Assembly: GCF_000559085.1 (NCBI RefSeq)
Contig: NZ_JALN02000001.1
Location: forward strand, 2,542,001 to 2,606,000
Length of the DNA stretch: 64,000 nt
Reading direction: 5' to 3'
From: Mycolicibacterium aromaticivorans JS19b1 = JCM 16368
Lineage (GTDB): Bacteria > Actinomycetota > Actinomycetes > Mycobacteriales > Mycobacteriaceae
The notes beneath the pieces were generated by a model that did not search any database, had not been told where the DNA came from, and saw only the letters and a program-made list of their open reading frames with translations. Below are positions 33,563 to 42,512 of the stretch, one piece after another. Within the stretch, counting starts at the first letter, position 1. Each line of letters begins with the position of its first letter. A program made the position numbers and the translations under genes.

Positions 33563-36500
33563 TGGTGGTTGCCGCCCCCTGCTGGCCACGCAACCGGCTG
33601 CCGAGCCAGACCCTCAGCACCGATGTGAGTTGATCCATGTCGACCGGCTTGGTGACGTAGTCAGAGGCCCCTGCATCCAGACATTTCTGCCGGTCACCTT
33701 TCATGGCCTTTGCGGTCAGCGCCACGATAGGCAAACTGCGCCAGCGTGATTCAGCTCGGATCCGGCGCATCGCCTCGTACCCGTCCATGACGGGCATCAT
33801 GATGTCCATCAGCACCAGGCCCACCTCGGGGTGGGCGGCGAGGCTGTCGAGTCCTTCCTGGCCGTTGCGCGCGGGAATCACCGTGATGCCGTATCGCTTC
33901 AGCGCGCTGCCCAGGGAGAACACGTTGCGGACGTCGTCGTCGACGAGCAACACGGTGTTGCCCTTGAGGCTTTCGTCGATCCGCTTCGGGTTCGACAGGA
34001 TCTCACGCGCCGTGTCGGGCATGTCGTTGGCCACCCGATGCAGGAACAACGCTGTTTCATCCAGCAACCGCTCGGGCGACTTCGCGTTCTTCAACACGAT
34101 CGCGGAGGCGAGCACTTCGAGGCGCTGTGTCTCGGCCATCGTCAATTCCCGCCCGGTGTGCACGATTACCGGCAGATGCTTCTGCTTGAGCTGGTCCTTG
34201 ACCCGCTCGATGAGGTCGATGCCATCCATGTCGGGCAGCCCCAGATCGAGGACCAGACAGTCGTAGGACGTCGGCCCGGCCAATTCGGCCAGCACCTGCT
34301 GACCGGTCCCGACACAGGTGATCGCGATGTCGTCGCTCTCGATCATGTGCTTGACGACCTGACGCTGGCTGGCGTCGTCCTCGGCGACCAGTACATGTCG
34401 CGGTCCGGGCTTGAGGAATTCGGCGACCGCACCGAACATCGAACGGAGGTCGGCGACGTCGGCGGGCTTGTTCAGCGTGTGGATGGCGCCCATCCGCCGA
34501 CCGCGGCCGTCGTCATTGGAGCCCGAGATGACGTTGACCGGGATATGGCGCGTCGCGAGGTCATGTTTGAGGACATCGAGGACCACCCAGCCGGCCATAT
34601 CCGGCAGGCCGATGTCCAACGTGATCGCGGCGGGTTGGCGTTCCTTGGCCAGTGCCAGAGCCGTTCGGCCGCTGGCCGTGACAACCGCGACGAAACCGGC
34701 CTCGGTGGCCAGTTCGACCAACAACCCCGCGAACGTCGGGTCGTCCTCGACCACCAACAGGACCGGCTTGGTTCCGCGCGGCCAGTCGATGTCCGAGATG
34801 TCCACCGCGCCGATGCGCTCGAACGCGCCGTCGAGTTGGCGAGGCGAGGTGTCGGCTAAGGCCGGCCCGGCGCCGTTCCCGGACACTCGCGTTGCAACCG
34901 GTTCGGCGACCGGGCTGCTCGGCGTGAGCTCAGAGGTCGGGGTCGAGGACGGCGCGGAGTCAGCCCCGTGCTGACCCGCAACGGGCAGGCGGCAGGTGAA
35001 CGTGGACCCCTGTCCCAGCGCGCTGCGGAGGGTGATCTCGCCGCCGAGGTTGCGGGCCAGTTCCCGGCTGATCGCCAGTCCGAGCCCGGTGCCGCCGTAC
35101 TGCCGGGTGGTGCCCCGGGCTGCCTGTTGGAAGGACTCGAAAATGAGGTGATGATCGTTCTCGTCGATGCCGATCCCGGTGTCGGTGACGGCCAACGCGA
35201 GATAGCCGTTGCCCGGATTGCCCTCTTTGTCACCTGTGCCCGACAGCGCTACGGTCACCGATCCCTCGTCGGTGAACTTGATCGCGTTGGCGATCAGATT
35301 CTTCGCAATCTGTTTCACACGCGTGTAGTCGCTGGTGAGTTGTGCTGGGGCAGAGTCATTCACCACGACCCGGAAGTCGACGCCCTTGTTCTCCGCTATC
35401 GGCCGGAACGTGCGCTCGAGGAAGGCGACGAGGTCGCTCACCACGATCACTTCGCGCTCGAGGCGCAGGGATCCGGATTCGACCTTGGCGAGGTCGAGAA
35501 CCTCGTCGATGAGGTTCAACAGGTCCTTGCCGGACTGTTGAATCGTCTCGGCGAACTCCTGCTGTTTGTCGGTGAGCGAATCCTCGGAATCAGCCAGGAG
35601 ACCGGCGAGGATCAAAATGCTGTTCAGCGGTGTGCGCAGTTCATGCGACATGTTCGCCAGGAACTCCGACTTGTACCGCGACGAGACAGCGAGTTCCTCC
35701 GCCTTCGCCTCCAGGGTCTGGCTGAGCCGGTGGAGCTCTTCGTTCTTGGCCTCCAGAGACTGGGCCTGGGTCTCCAGCCGTTCCGAACTCGCCTTGAGCT
35801 CCTCCTGCTGGGAACGCAGTTCCTCGGTCGTCTCCTCCAGTTCGGCATTCTGCGCCGACAGCTGGTCCTCGCGTTGCGTCAATTGCTCGTTCGCCGTGCG
35901 CAGCTCTTCTTCCTGTGCTTGCAACTCCTCGGTCTGCGCCTGCGACAGTCGCAACAACTCGCTGGTCCTCTGCGCCGACTCGATGGCGCTCAGGGCCACT
36001 CCGGCGCCCAGCGCGATGCTCTCCGCGAGTTCGACATCATCGTCGGAGAACAGCCTCAGGCCGGCCAGCTCGAGAACGCCGTGGACCTCCGACTCGGACT
36101 TGATCGGGATCAAGATGAGCGACACGGGATCCGTTTTACCCAGCCCCGAGACGATCTCGACATAGTCGCTCGGTGCCCCGGTGACTTCGATCCGATTGCC
36201 CTCCAAGGCACACTGGCCGACCAGACCATCTCCCAGCCTGAAGGAGTACGGCAGATCCTTGCGTCGGTGGAAGGCATACGACGCGACCAGAGCGAACTCG
36301 TCGACCGTGCCCGTCTGGCGCAGATAGAGGGCACCGTGCTTGGCGTCGAGTGCCTGAGCGGTTCGTGACACGATGATCGCCGCCGCAGCCGGCAGGTCGG
36401 TCGCGGTCTGCACCTCGGTCATCAGACTCGCCTGGATCTCCTTGGCGCGCCTGGCCTTTTCGTTCTGTTCGGCAGCCCGCGTCACGGTGCGATGGATGTT

Positions 36501-37097
36501 GCGGCTGGTGAAGTACAGCAGTATGCCCAATACCAGGACGATCGCGCTGGCGAAGATCCACAGCATGGTGCGGGCGAAGGTGACCGCCTTGGCGGCTTGA
36601 GTGTTGGCGTTGTCGACGGCCTTGCCCGCCTCCTGCTCGACGTTGCTGAGCTGACTCTCCAGCAGCGCGACCTGTCCTTCGGTCCCTCGGTCGGAAAGTG
36701 TTGGAGCTCCCGCATTTTGGGTGCTCGGCAGCTCGGACCGGAATGCCGTCCAGGTTGCCAACGCTTGTTGGGACAGCATGCGGATGGTGCTGTTGTCATT
36801 GGTCTCGGCGGCCGCCCGAAGCTCGGTGTCGACCGATTGACCGAGGTTGTCGAGCTGGCCGTCGAGTTCTGCGCGGCGCGCCGGGTCAGTGGCGAGCAGC
36901 AACCTGTCGCGGGTGATCAGCAACGCCTTCAGATCCCGTTGGATGTCGAGTGCGGCGACCTGGCCATCGCGGGCTTGGCTGCGCTCCTCGTAGAGATCGG
37001 TGATCCGCCGCAATTGAACGGTATAGAGCGTGTTCGCCAAGATGACGGCCAGCAGCGCGCATCCGCACACGATTGCCAATCGGGTCGCAAGCTTCAT
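33555..37097 (-). CDS. hybrid sensor histidine kinase with three receiver domains
   Basis: This 1180-residue membrane kinase has TM1 (about 7-28), a roughly 145-residue extracytoplasmic helical sensor, TM2 (about 176-198), a GAF domain (about 230-370) and a long coiled coil rich in EELR/EELK heptads (about 375-470). A HisKA domain with phospho-His 485 (ANMSHELRTPL) and an ATPase domain (DTGIGID near 640, GGTGLGL near 670) follow. Three receiver domains have phospho-Asp near 828 (LDIGLPD), 951 (LDLGLPD) and 1098 (MDIMMP). The architecture supports an internal phosphorelay. The ATG overlaps the stop of the upstream GGDEF-EAL gene, and its own stop overlaps cheR, so phosphorylation, methylation and c-di-GMP modules are coexpressed. 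Confidence 0.93.
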   Translation of the reverse strand: MKLATRLAIVCGCALLAVILANTLYTVQLRRITDLYEERSQARDGQVAALDIQRDLKALLITRDRLLLATDPARRAELDGQLDNLGQSVDTELRAAAETNDNSTIRMLSQQALATWTAFRSELPSTQNAGAPTLSDRGTEGQVALLESQLSNVEQEAGKAVDNANTQAAKAVTFARTMLWIFASAIVLVLGILLYFTSRNIHRTVTRAAEQNEKARRAKEIQASLMTEVQTATDLPAAAAIIVSRTAQALDAKHGALYLRQTGTVDEFALVASYAFHRRKDLPYSFRLGDGLVGQCALEGNRIEVTGAPSDYVEIVSGLGKTDPVSLILIPIKSESEVHGVLELAGLRLFSDDDVELAESIALGAGVALSAIESAQRTSELLRLSQAQTEELQAQEEELRTANEQLTQREDQLSAQNAELEETTEELRSQQEELKASSERLETQAQSLEAKNEELHRLSQTLEAKAEELAVSSRYKSEFLANMSHELRTPLNSILILAGLLADSEDSLTDKQQEFAETIQQSGKDLLNLIDEVLDLAKVESGSLRLEREVIVVSDLVAFLERTFRPIAENKGVDFRVVVNDSAPAQLTSDYTRVKQIAKNLIANAIKFTDEGSVTVALSGTGDKEGNPGNGYLALAVTDTGIGIDENDHHLIFESFQQAARGTTRQYGGTGLGLAISRELARNLGGEITLRSALGQGSTFTCRLPVAGQHGADSAPSSTPTSELTPSSPVAEPVATRVSGNGAGPALADTSPRQLDGAFERIGAVDISDIDWPRGTKPVLLVVEDDPTFAGLLVELATEAGFVAVVTASGRTALALAKERQPAAITLDIGLPDMAGWVVLDVLKHDLATRHIPVNVISGSNDDGRGRRMGAIHTLNKPADVADLRSMFGAVAEFLKPGPRHVLVAEDDASQRQVVKHMIESDDIAITCVGTGQQVLAELAGPTSYDCLVLDLGLPDMDGIDLIERVKDQLKQKHLPVIVHTGRELTMAETQRLEVLASAIVLKNAKSPERLLDETALFLHRVANDMPDTAREILSNPKRIDESLKGNTVLLVDDDVRNVFSLGSALKRYGITVIPARNGQEGLDSLAAHPEVGLVLMDIMMPVMDGYEAMRRIRAESRWRSLPIVALTAKAMKGDRQKCLDAGASDYVTKPVDMDQLTSVLRVWLGSRLRGQQGAATTNE

Positions 37098-39694
37098 ATC
37101 ACCCTTGCCTCACCGGAATCGCCGATCGTCCACGCCCTCGGCCACTTCTCGACCTGGACGTCGAGGTCGATCGCCTCGATCGGGTGGGCATACAGGAATC
37201 CCTGCTGCAGCAGGCATCCCGCGTCCCTGAGCCAGTCGGCCTGCTTCTGGTTCTCCACGCCCTCCGCTATCAGATCCACATGCATGCACGCGGCAAGGGC
37301 GATCTGGCTGCGCACCAGGCGTTGGACACGCTGGTCGTCATGCACCTCGGCGACGAAGGTGCGGTCGATCTTCAGCCAGTCGACGGGAACATGCAGCAGA
37401 TTCGTCATGCTGGCGTGATCGACACCGAAATCGTCTATTGCAAGGTTGAATCCGATGCTGCGAGCGTGCCGTAAGGCCACGCAGGCCGGAGCCGGATCAC
37501 CGTAGAACGTCCGTTCGGTGAGTTCCAGGCAGATGTTCTCCGGCGGTATCCCGCAGTCACGCTGAGCACCGATCAGGTCGTCCAGGAAGCTGCCGTCCTG
37601 GACGTGGTCGGTCGAGAGGTTGACGTGCAGTTTGAGGTCGTCCCTTCCCAAGGAGGCGTAGTCGTCGAAACTGCGCATCAGAATCCAGCGGCTCAGCGGG
37701 GTGATCTGTCCGGCGCTCTCGGCCAACGCGATGATGTCGGTGGCCGGCATCTCCTCGCCGCCGATGCGCCACCGCACCAGCGCCTCGAGGCCGAAAAGCG
37801 CTCCGGTCACCGAATTCACAATGGGCTGATAGGCCATCCGGAACTCCGATCGGGAGATGGCGCCCGCCACTTCCGATCGCAGATCCACTTTCCCCCTGTG
37901 CCGTGACCCGATCCCGTCGGTGTAGAGCACGCATTCGTCCAACCGGTTCTTCTTGGACTCGAACATTGCGATATCGGCTTGGGACAGCAGCTCTTCCGGC
38001 GTACGTGCACTGCCGCCCAGACACGAGATACCCATACTCAACGACGGATGCAGTGTCACCGCCTTACACCGCACGGGCTCCCCCTGGACTCGCTGCAGAA
38101 TTCGGTTCCCCGCTGCGACAGCATGATCCACCGACGGCACGTCCTCGAATACGACGATGAACTCGTCGCCGCCGATCCGGCACACCAGCGCGTCGTTCCC
38201 GGCGGCCGACCGAAGTCGTGCGGCCACTTCGACGAGCAATTCGTCGCCGGTGTCATGGCCATAGGTGTCATTGACCGACTTGAACCTGTTGACGTCCATG
38301 TACAGCAGCGCCACGAGTTTTCCGTCGCGGCAGCGGGACAGCTCCGCGAGCCGCTCGTTGAGTTGCCGTCGATTGGCCAGATCGGTCAGGGGGTCGTGGC
38401 TCGCCAGATGGCTGATCACCGTCTGGGCTTGTTTGATCTCGGTCAGGTCATGAACCACGACCGCGACGTGCAAATCGACGGATTCACCGATCGGCGACAG
38501 CGTGATCAAGACATCGACGGGACGACGGGTGCCGGCGGCGAACGTCATCTCCATCGACACCTCTTGGTGTGTCGCGAGAGTGAGGTCCAATTGCTCACGC
38601 AATCGCGCTCGGTGAGCATCGGTGGCAAGGTCGACGATGGACCGGCCGATCAGGGTGTCGGTGTGTCCGCTGAACAGGGCGGTCGCGGCTTTGTTGCAGC
38701 TGCGAATGGCGCCCGAAACGTCCACGGCGAGGATCGCGTCGGCGGTGGCCTGCATGACGGCGGCGTACTCGGCTTGGACGCGGTACAGGGTGGCATTGGA
38801 AATCGCGAGGGCGGCCGCCGCCGAGACCCCCCGGAACAGCGCCGCTTCGACTTCGGAGAAGGCGGGGCCATCGGTTCGGCCGACACAGACGAAGCCGACA
38901 TGTTCACCGCGGGCCATCAACTCCTCGACCAATACCGCCGCGTGTGGTGTGACGCCCCGGACGGCGCCGACGACTTGCTCGGCAAGCCACGACTGAACCG
39001 CTTCCGGCGTTCGGTCCGCCTCCGGATCGGAAAATGTGTCGTGCCAATCGTTGTCACGAACAGGCACCCGGAGCAGGCACTCCGCCGAGAAGATGCGGCT
39101 CAACTCGGTGACGATGGTCTTCTCCAGCGCGGCCAGATCAAGGCTGCCTTCGGTGAAGATGGTTGCCAACCTCGCCCGCCGCCGCGCGAGGGCCAACTCC
39201 TCGCGCTGCCGGCTCTCGGCGGCTCGGGCGATCTGGAGTTGTTGTTCATGCAGCTTCGCTGCCTCGATCCGCAACCTGGCGAAGGACCGATCCAGCTCCA
39301 GCAAAGCCTTCACTTTGGCGTACAACACCGCCGCGGAAACCGGTTTCAGCAGAAAGTCGACCGCGCCGAGATCGTAGCCGCGATCCAGATCCCCATCGTC
39401 CGCCTGGCCGGTGAGAAAGATGATCGGCGTCGAGGCCAACTCGTCGGCTTCCCGGATGAGTTGTGCCGTCTCGAATCCGCCCATCCCCGGCATGTTGATG
39501 TCCAGGACGATCACGGACACCTTGCGCTGAAGCAGCGCCGTGAGCGCCTCTTCACCCGAGCCGGCCTGGACAAGCTCGCAGTCCAGCGGCATCAGCACAG
39601 TGCACAACAGGTCCCGCAGACGGGCGTCGTCGTCGACCACCAGCACCGTCTGTTTGCCCTCGGTTGTCGTGGACCCCTCCACCACGCCATCCAT
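37094..39694 (-). CDS. REC-GAF-PAS-GGDEF-EAL c-di-GMP signalling protein
   Basis: This 866-residue soluble protein has a receiver domain (15-130, phospho-Asp 65 in LDINMPGM), GAF (about 170-305), PAS (about 305-425), a diguanylate cyclase domain (IGGDEF 507-512, intact) and a phosphodiesterase domain (LEALVRW at 636-642, IDDFG near 753-757). Both catalytic signatures are intact, so it may make and break c-di-GMP. No RxxD inhibitory site precedes GGDEF. The start is uncertain: ATG 39694 is used, but a strong GGGAGG lies 13 nt before an in-frame GTG at 39700. The receiver domain makes it a natural phosphorylation target of the overlapping kinase gene. Confidence 0.92.
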   Translation of the reverse strand: MDGVVEGSTTTEGKQTVLVVDDDARLRDLLCTVLMPLDCELVQAGSGEEALTALLQRKVSVIVLDINMPGMGGFETAQLIREADELASTPIIFLTGQADDGDLDRGYDLGAVDFLLKPVSAAVLYAKVKALLELDRSFARLRIEAAKLHEQQLQIARAAESRQREELALARRRARLATIFTEGSLDLAALEKTIVTELSRIFSAECLLRVPVRDNDWHDTFSDPEADRTPEAVQSWLAEQVVGAVRGVTPHAAVLVEELMARGEHVGFVCVGRTDGPAFSEVEAALFRGVSAAAALAISNATLYRVQAEYAAVMQATADAILAVDVSGAIRSCNKAATALFSGHTDTLIGRSIVDLATDAHRARLREQLDLTLATHQEVSMEMTFAAGTRRPVDVLITLSPIGESVDLHVAVVVHDLTEIKQAQTVISHLASHDPLTDLANRRQLNERLAELSRCRDGKLVALLYMDVNRFKSVNDTYGHDTGDELLVEVAARLRSAAGNDALVCRIGGDEFIVVFEDVPSVDHAVAAGNRILQRVQGEPVRCKAVTLHPSLSMGISCLGGSARTPEELLSQADIAMFESKKNRLDECVLYTDGIGSRHRGKVDLRSEVAGAISRSEFRMAYQPIVNSVTGALFGLEALVRWRIGGEEMPATDIIALAESAGQITPLSRWILMRSFDDYASLGRDDLKLHVNLSTDHVQDGSFLDDLIGAQRDCGIPPENICLELTERTFYGDPAPACVALRHARSIGFNLAIDDFGVDHASMTNLLHVPVDWLKIDRTFVAEVHDDQRVQRLVRSQIALAACMHVDLIAEGVENQKQADWLRDAGCLLQQGFLYAHPIEAIDLDVQVEKWPRAWTIGDSGEARVI

Positions 39695-39853
39695 CAGCAC
39701 AGGATCAATGTTCCCTCCCGCGCGAGGTCCGGCACAAGCACGCGACCGTCCACCCCCAGACTCTTTTCGTGAACAACAATTCGTTCCACCAGTTTGCCGC
39801 CACGCAGGCTGGGCGCAGATGACAATCGGCAAATTCAGCAAATTTCGGGCCCA

Positions 39854-39877
39854 GGCCGGGGCCGAGTCAGCCCGGCC
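39854..39877 (-). terminator. candidate terminator after permease
   Basis: GGCCGGGGC (39854-39862) pairs with GCCCGGCC (39870-39877) around a 7-nt loop, just beyond the permease stop and before the c-di-GMP operon. There is no U-run, as is common in mycobacterial terminators. Confidence 0.4.
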
Positions 39878-39893
39878 CGGCGGCGTCCGAAGC

Positions 39894-41288
39894 TCAATGC
39901 TTGAAGTCCGGTACCGGCGTACCTTCCTCGGTCAGGGTCTCGTCTTCGATCCGCATCGTCAGTTGGTCGCGGAAGCCCTTCGTCAGGTAGACCAAAACCG
40001 CGATCCCGATGGCCAGCCAGATGCCGCCATAGAGCAGGGCATCGAAATGCAGGTTGACCCACAGTGCCCCCGTCAGCGCCATGCCGATGGCCGGCAGCAC
40101 GATGTTGGTGGCGATCTCTTTCGGGGTGCGCCGCCGCTTGAGGCGGAAGGCGAACAGCACGATGATCGTCAGATTCACCACCGTGAATGCGATGAGGGCG
40201 CCGAAGTTGATCATCGACGAGGCGAATTCCAGGGTGAATTTCACCGCGAGCAGTGACACCACGCCGACGATGAGGACGGCGTGGGCAGGGGTGAGGAACC
40301 GCGGATGAATGTAGGACAGGAAACGCCCGAATCGTCCCCTGCCGTTGCGCCCCATCACGTAGATCATCCTCGCGACGCTGGCGTGCGACGCGAGGCTCGA
40401 CGCCACTACCGCGGCCAGAGCGGCTGATACGAAGAACACCTTGAACACCATGCCGCCGACCTTCAGCGCCATCTCGGGCAGCGTGTCATCGGTGACCTCG
40501 AACCCGTCGAGAGTCGGGAACACCGACTGGCTGAACCATGCCGCAGCGAAGAAGATGGCGCCGCCGATGAGCAGTGCCAGGACAATTGCCCGTGGCACGA
40601 TGTCCGGTGATTTCGCTTCCTCGGCGTACATCGTGATCGCGTCGAAGCCGATGAACGAAAAGCAGACAACGGTCGCGCCTGCGACCACAGCCTGCATCTG
40701 GACACCTTCGTGGGCGAGCGGATCGAGGGTGAAGATCGTGCCCGCCCCGACGCCCTTGCTCAGCGCCATCGCCGCCAGCACCAGAAACGCACCGATGAGT
40801 ACGACCTGGAAGACCACGAGGATTCCGTTCACCCGCGAGGTTCCTTTCATACTCAGGTAATTCAGCGCGGTGATGGCGGCGACGTACCCCAGCACGAAGA
40901 CCCATGACGGTGCTGAGGGAAAGAACGACTCGAAGTAGATGCGCGCGATGACCGCGTTCACCATCGGAAGCAGCAGATAGTCCAGCAGCGAGGACCACCC
41001 CACCACGAAACCGAAGTTGGGGTGAATGGTCTCCGAGGCGTAGGTGTAGGCCGAACCCGCCGACGGGTAGACCCGCGTCATCCGCCCGTAGCTGATCGCG
41101 GTGAACACCATCGCGACCAGGGCGACGATGTAGGCGAGTGGTACCACCCCGTTCGTCTCACCCGAGACGATCCCGAACGTGTCGAACACCGTCATCGGTG
41201 TCATGTATCCCAACCCCAGACCGACGACGGCCCACAATCCGAGCGACCGTGAGAGGTGCGATCTCGGCGGAGATGCGTTTTGCGACAA
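39894..41288 (-). CDS. APC-superfamily amino acid/polyamine permease
   Basis: This 464-residue transporter has about twelve membrane helices. The first helix region LGLWAVVGLGLGYMTPMTVF is the APC substrate/ion-site signature, and VGWSSLLDYLLLPMVNA and FSFIGFDAITMYAEEAKSP are the next conserved segments. Overall it resembles PuuP-type putrescine importers or related amino-acid permeases. The start is 13 nt downstream of the universal stress protein stop, indicating cotranscription. The substrate is not determined by sequence. Confidence 0.86.
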   Translation of the reverse strand: MSQNASPPRSHLSRSLGLWAVVGLGLGYMTPMTVFDTFGIVSGETNGVVPLAYIVALVAMVFTAISYGRMTRVYPSAGSAYTYASETIHPNFGFVVGWSSLLDYLLLPMVNAVIARIYFESFFPSAPSWVFVLGYVAAITALNYLSMKGTSRVNGILVVFQVVLIGAFLVLAAMALSKGVGAGTIFTLDPLAHEGVQMQAVVAGATVVCFSFIGFDAITMYAEEAKSPDIVPRAIVLALLIGGAIFFAAAWFSQSVFPTLDGFEVTDDTLPEMALKVGGMVFKVFFVSAALAAVVASSLASHASVARMIYVMGRNGRGRFGRFLSYIHPRFLTPAHAVLIVGVVSLLAVKFTLEFASSMINFGALIAFTVVNLTIIVLFAFRLKRRRTPKEIATNIVLPAIGMALTGALWVNLHFDALLYGGIWLAIGIAVLVYLTKGFRDQLTMRIEDETLTEEGTPVPDFKH

Positions 41289-41301
41289 GTTCTTTGCCTT
41301 C

Positions 41302-42165
41302 CTAGTGGTCGGTGGCGGTGTCGGGGCCGGGAACGACGACGAGGGGCACGTGCAGGACCCGCATCATCTTCGCCGCCGTCGAGCCGAGGAACAGCCGTCT
41401 CGGTTGGGCCAGCCGGCTGGAGCCGACGATGATGAGATCGCCGTCGCGCCAGTCGAGCTTCTCCACCGCCGCCTCGACCGTGGCCCCGTCGGCGACCACC
41501 ACGGTGACCGGAAACCCGGAGGGCAGCGACGACTCGGCGGCCGCCAGGATTGCCGCGGCGTGGTCGAGCGCCTGTCGGCGCGGCCCTTCGGCGCTGACTT
41601 TGCTTCTGGAGCCGTAGCGCTCGAGTGCGACGAGTGACACCAGCCGCAACGGAACTCCCGCGGCAGTGCTGACGCGCACCGCCAGGTCGAGCAGATGCTC
41701 GGCGCCCGGCCGGGTGCCCACCCCGCAGGTGATGCTGCGGACGCGTTCGACATCGGAGTGCCTGGTGCCGCGCGGAGCGACTGCCACGGGCACCGGAGCC
41801 GAATGCAACAGTTCGTTGACGACGGAGCCCAAGGAGAATCCGGCGGCAAAGCCACCCGATCCGCCGACCACGATCGCGGCCACCTCCAGCCGCTCGGCTT
41901 CCCGGCTGATGCCCTCGGCGAATGATTCGTGAAAGCTCACGTGGATGCGGGCGGTGACATCGTCGGGCACCGACTTCTGGGCCTCACGCAGCCACTGGCT
42001 GGCCTGGGTGGCCAGCTCGCTTTGGTATTCGGAGTCAAGGGGAATGGGAACCGGCAGTACCGAGCAGATCTCCAGCTCGGCGCCGAGTGTCCTGGCCAAC
42101 CGCACGCCCAGGGCCAACGCGTCGGCGCCGCCAGGGGTGGCCAGGTATCCGATGAGCAGTCTCAC
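41302..42165 (-). CDS. tandem universal stress protein
   Basis: This is a 287-residue protein of two UspA-like units. I place the start at GTG 42165 (MRLLIGYLATPGGADAL); the open frame to 42372 lacks coding character. Unit one has the ATP-loop-like AAIVVGGSGGFAAGFSLGSV, followed by the end strand VPVAVAP. Unit two ends with DLIIVGSSRLAQPRRLFLGS and LHVPLVVVPG, both giving the G-2x-G-9x-G(S/T) nucleotide pattern. It probably binds ATP. It precedes the permease gene by 13 nt, and Usp-transporter pairs often reflect regulation of the carrier. Confidence 0.87.
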   Translation of the reverse strand: MRLLIGYLATPGGADALALGVRLARTLGAELEICSVLPVPIPLDSEYQSELATQASQWLREAQKSVPDDVTARIHVSFHESFAEGISREAERLEVAAIVVGGSGGFAAGFSLGSVVNELLHSAPVPVAVAPRGTRHSDVERVRSITCGVGTRPGAEHLLDLAVRVSTAAGVPLRLVSLVALERYGSRSKVSAEGPRRQALDHAAAILAAAESSLPSGFPVTVVVADGATVEAAVEKLDWRDGDLIIVGSSRLAQPRRLFLGSTAAKMMRVLHVPLVVVPGPDTATDH

Positions 42166-42512
42166 TGCGTTCCGTTCTTTCGGCGCGGCGCGGGTTGCGT
42201 TCACGGGATCCCGCGCAAACGCAAGGTGCAGATTATCGACCGCACCGCCGCCGTGTCCGGTAAGCGTCCACATCGGACGGCGCGAACCACCGGTTGATCC
42301 GGAATCCCGCAGCGGACTGATGTTTCGCGGCACGACGAGCCGCGCCCCTGGCCACCCGAACCGAGGATCCACCTGTCCTGGCGGTGATGTTGACCGCGGC
42401 CAGCAACACCGCCGGGGTGAATCCGAGGTGCGGGTCGCGACACCCCGGCAAACTGGCTTCCGACGGTGGTATTCCAGTGCAGATTCACCGGTGGTGCGGT
42501 CTACTGGTTGCT
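42166..42512. other. 347-bp divergent intergenic region
   Basis: The space between the universal stress protein and the second c-di-GMP enzyme holds no gene I can support. No strong palindrome or consensus promoter was seen. It is long enough to carry both divergent promoters, and the start of the c-di-GMP enzyme (ATG 42513) has no clear ribosome site, so its 5' end could lie somewhat upstream. Confidence 0.5.

Noticed and set aside
34968..36368. A 466-codon plus-strand frame opposite the hybrid kinase
   Set aside because: It is antisense to the kinase ATPase, HisKA and coiled-coil regions, has no recognisable domain and its composition mirrors the codon bias of the true strand.
37979..39772. 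A 597-codon plus-strand frame opposite the GGDEF-EAL protein
   Set aside because: It is antisense to intact REC, PAS and GGDEF domains. No start signal or family motif was found.
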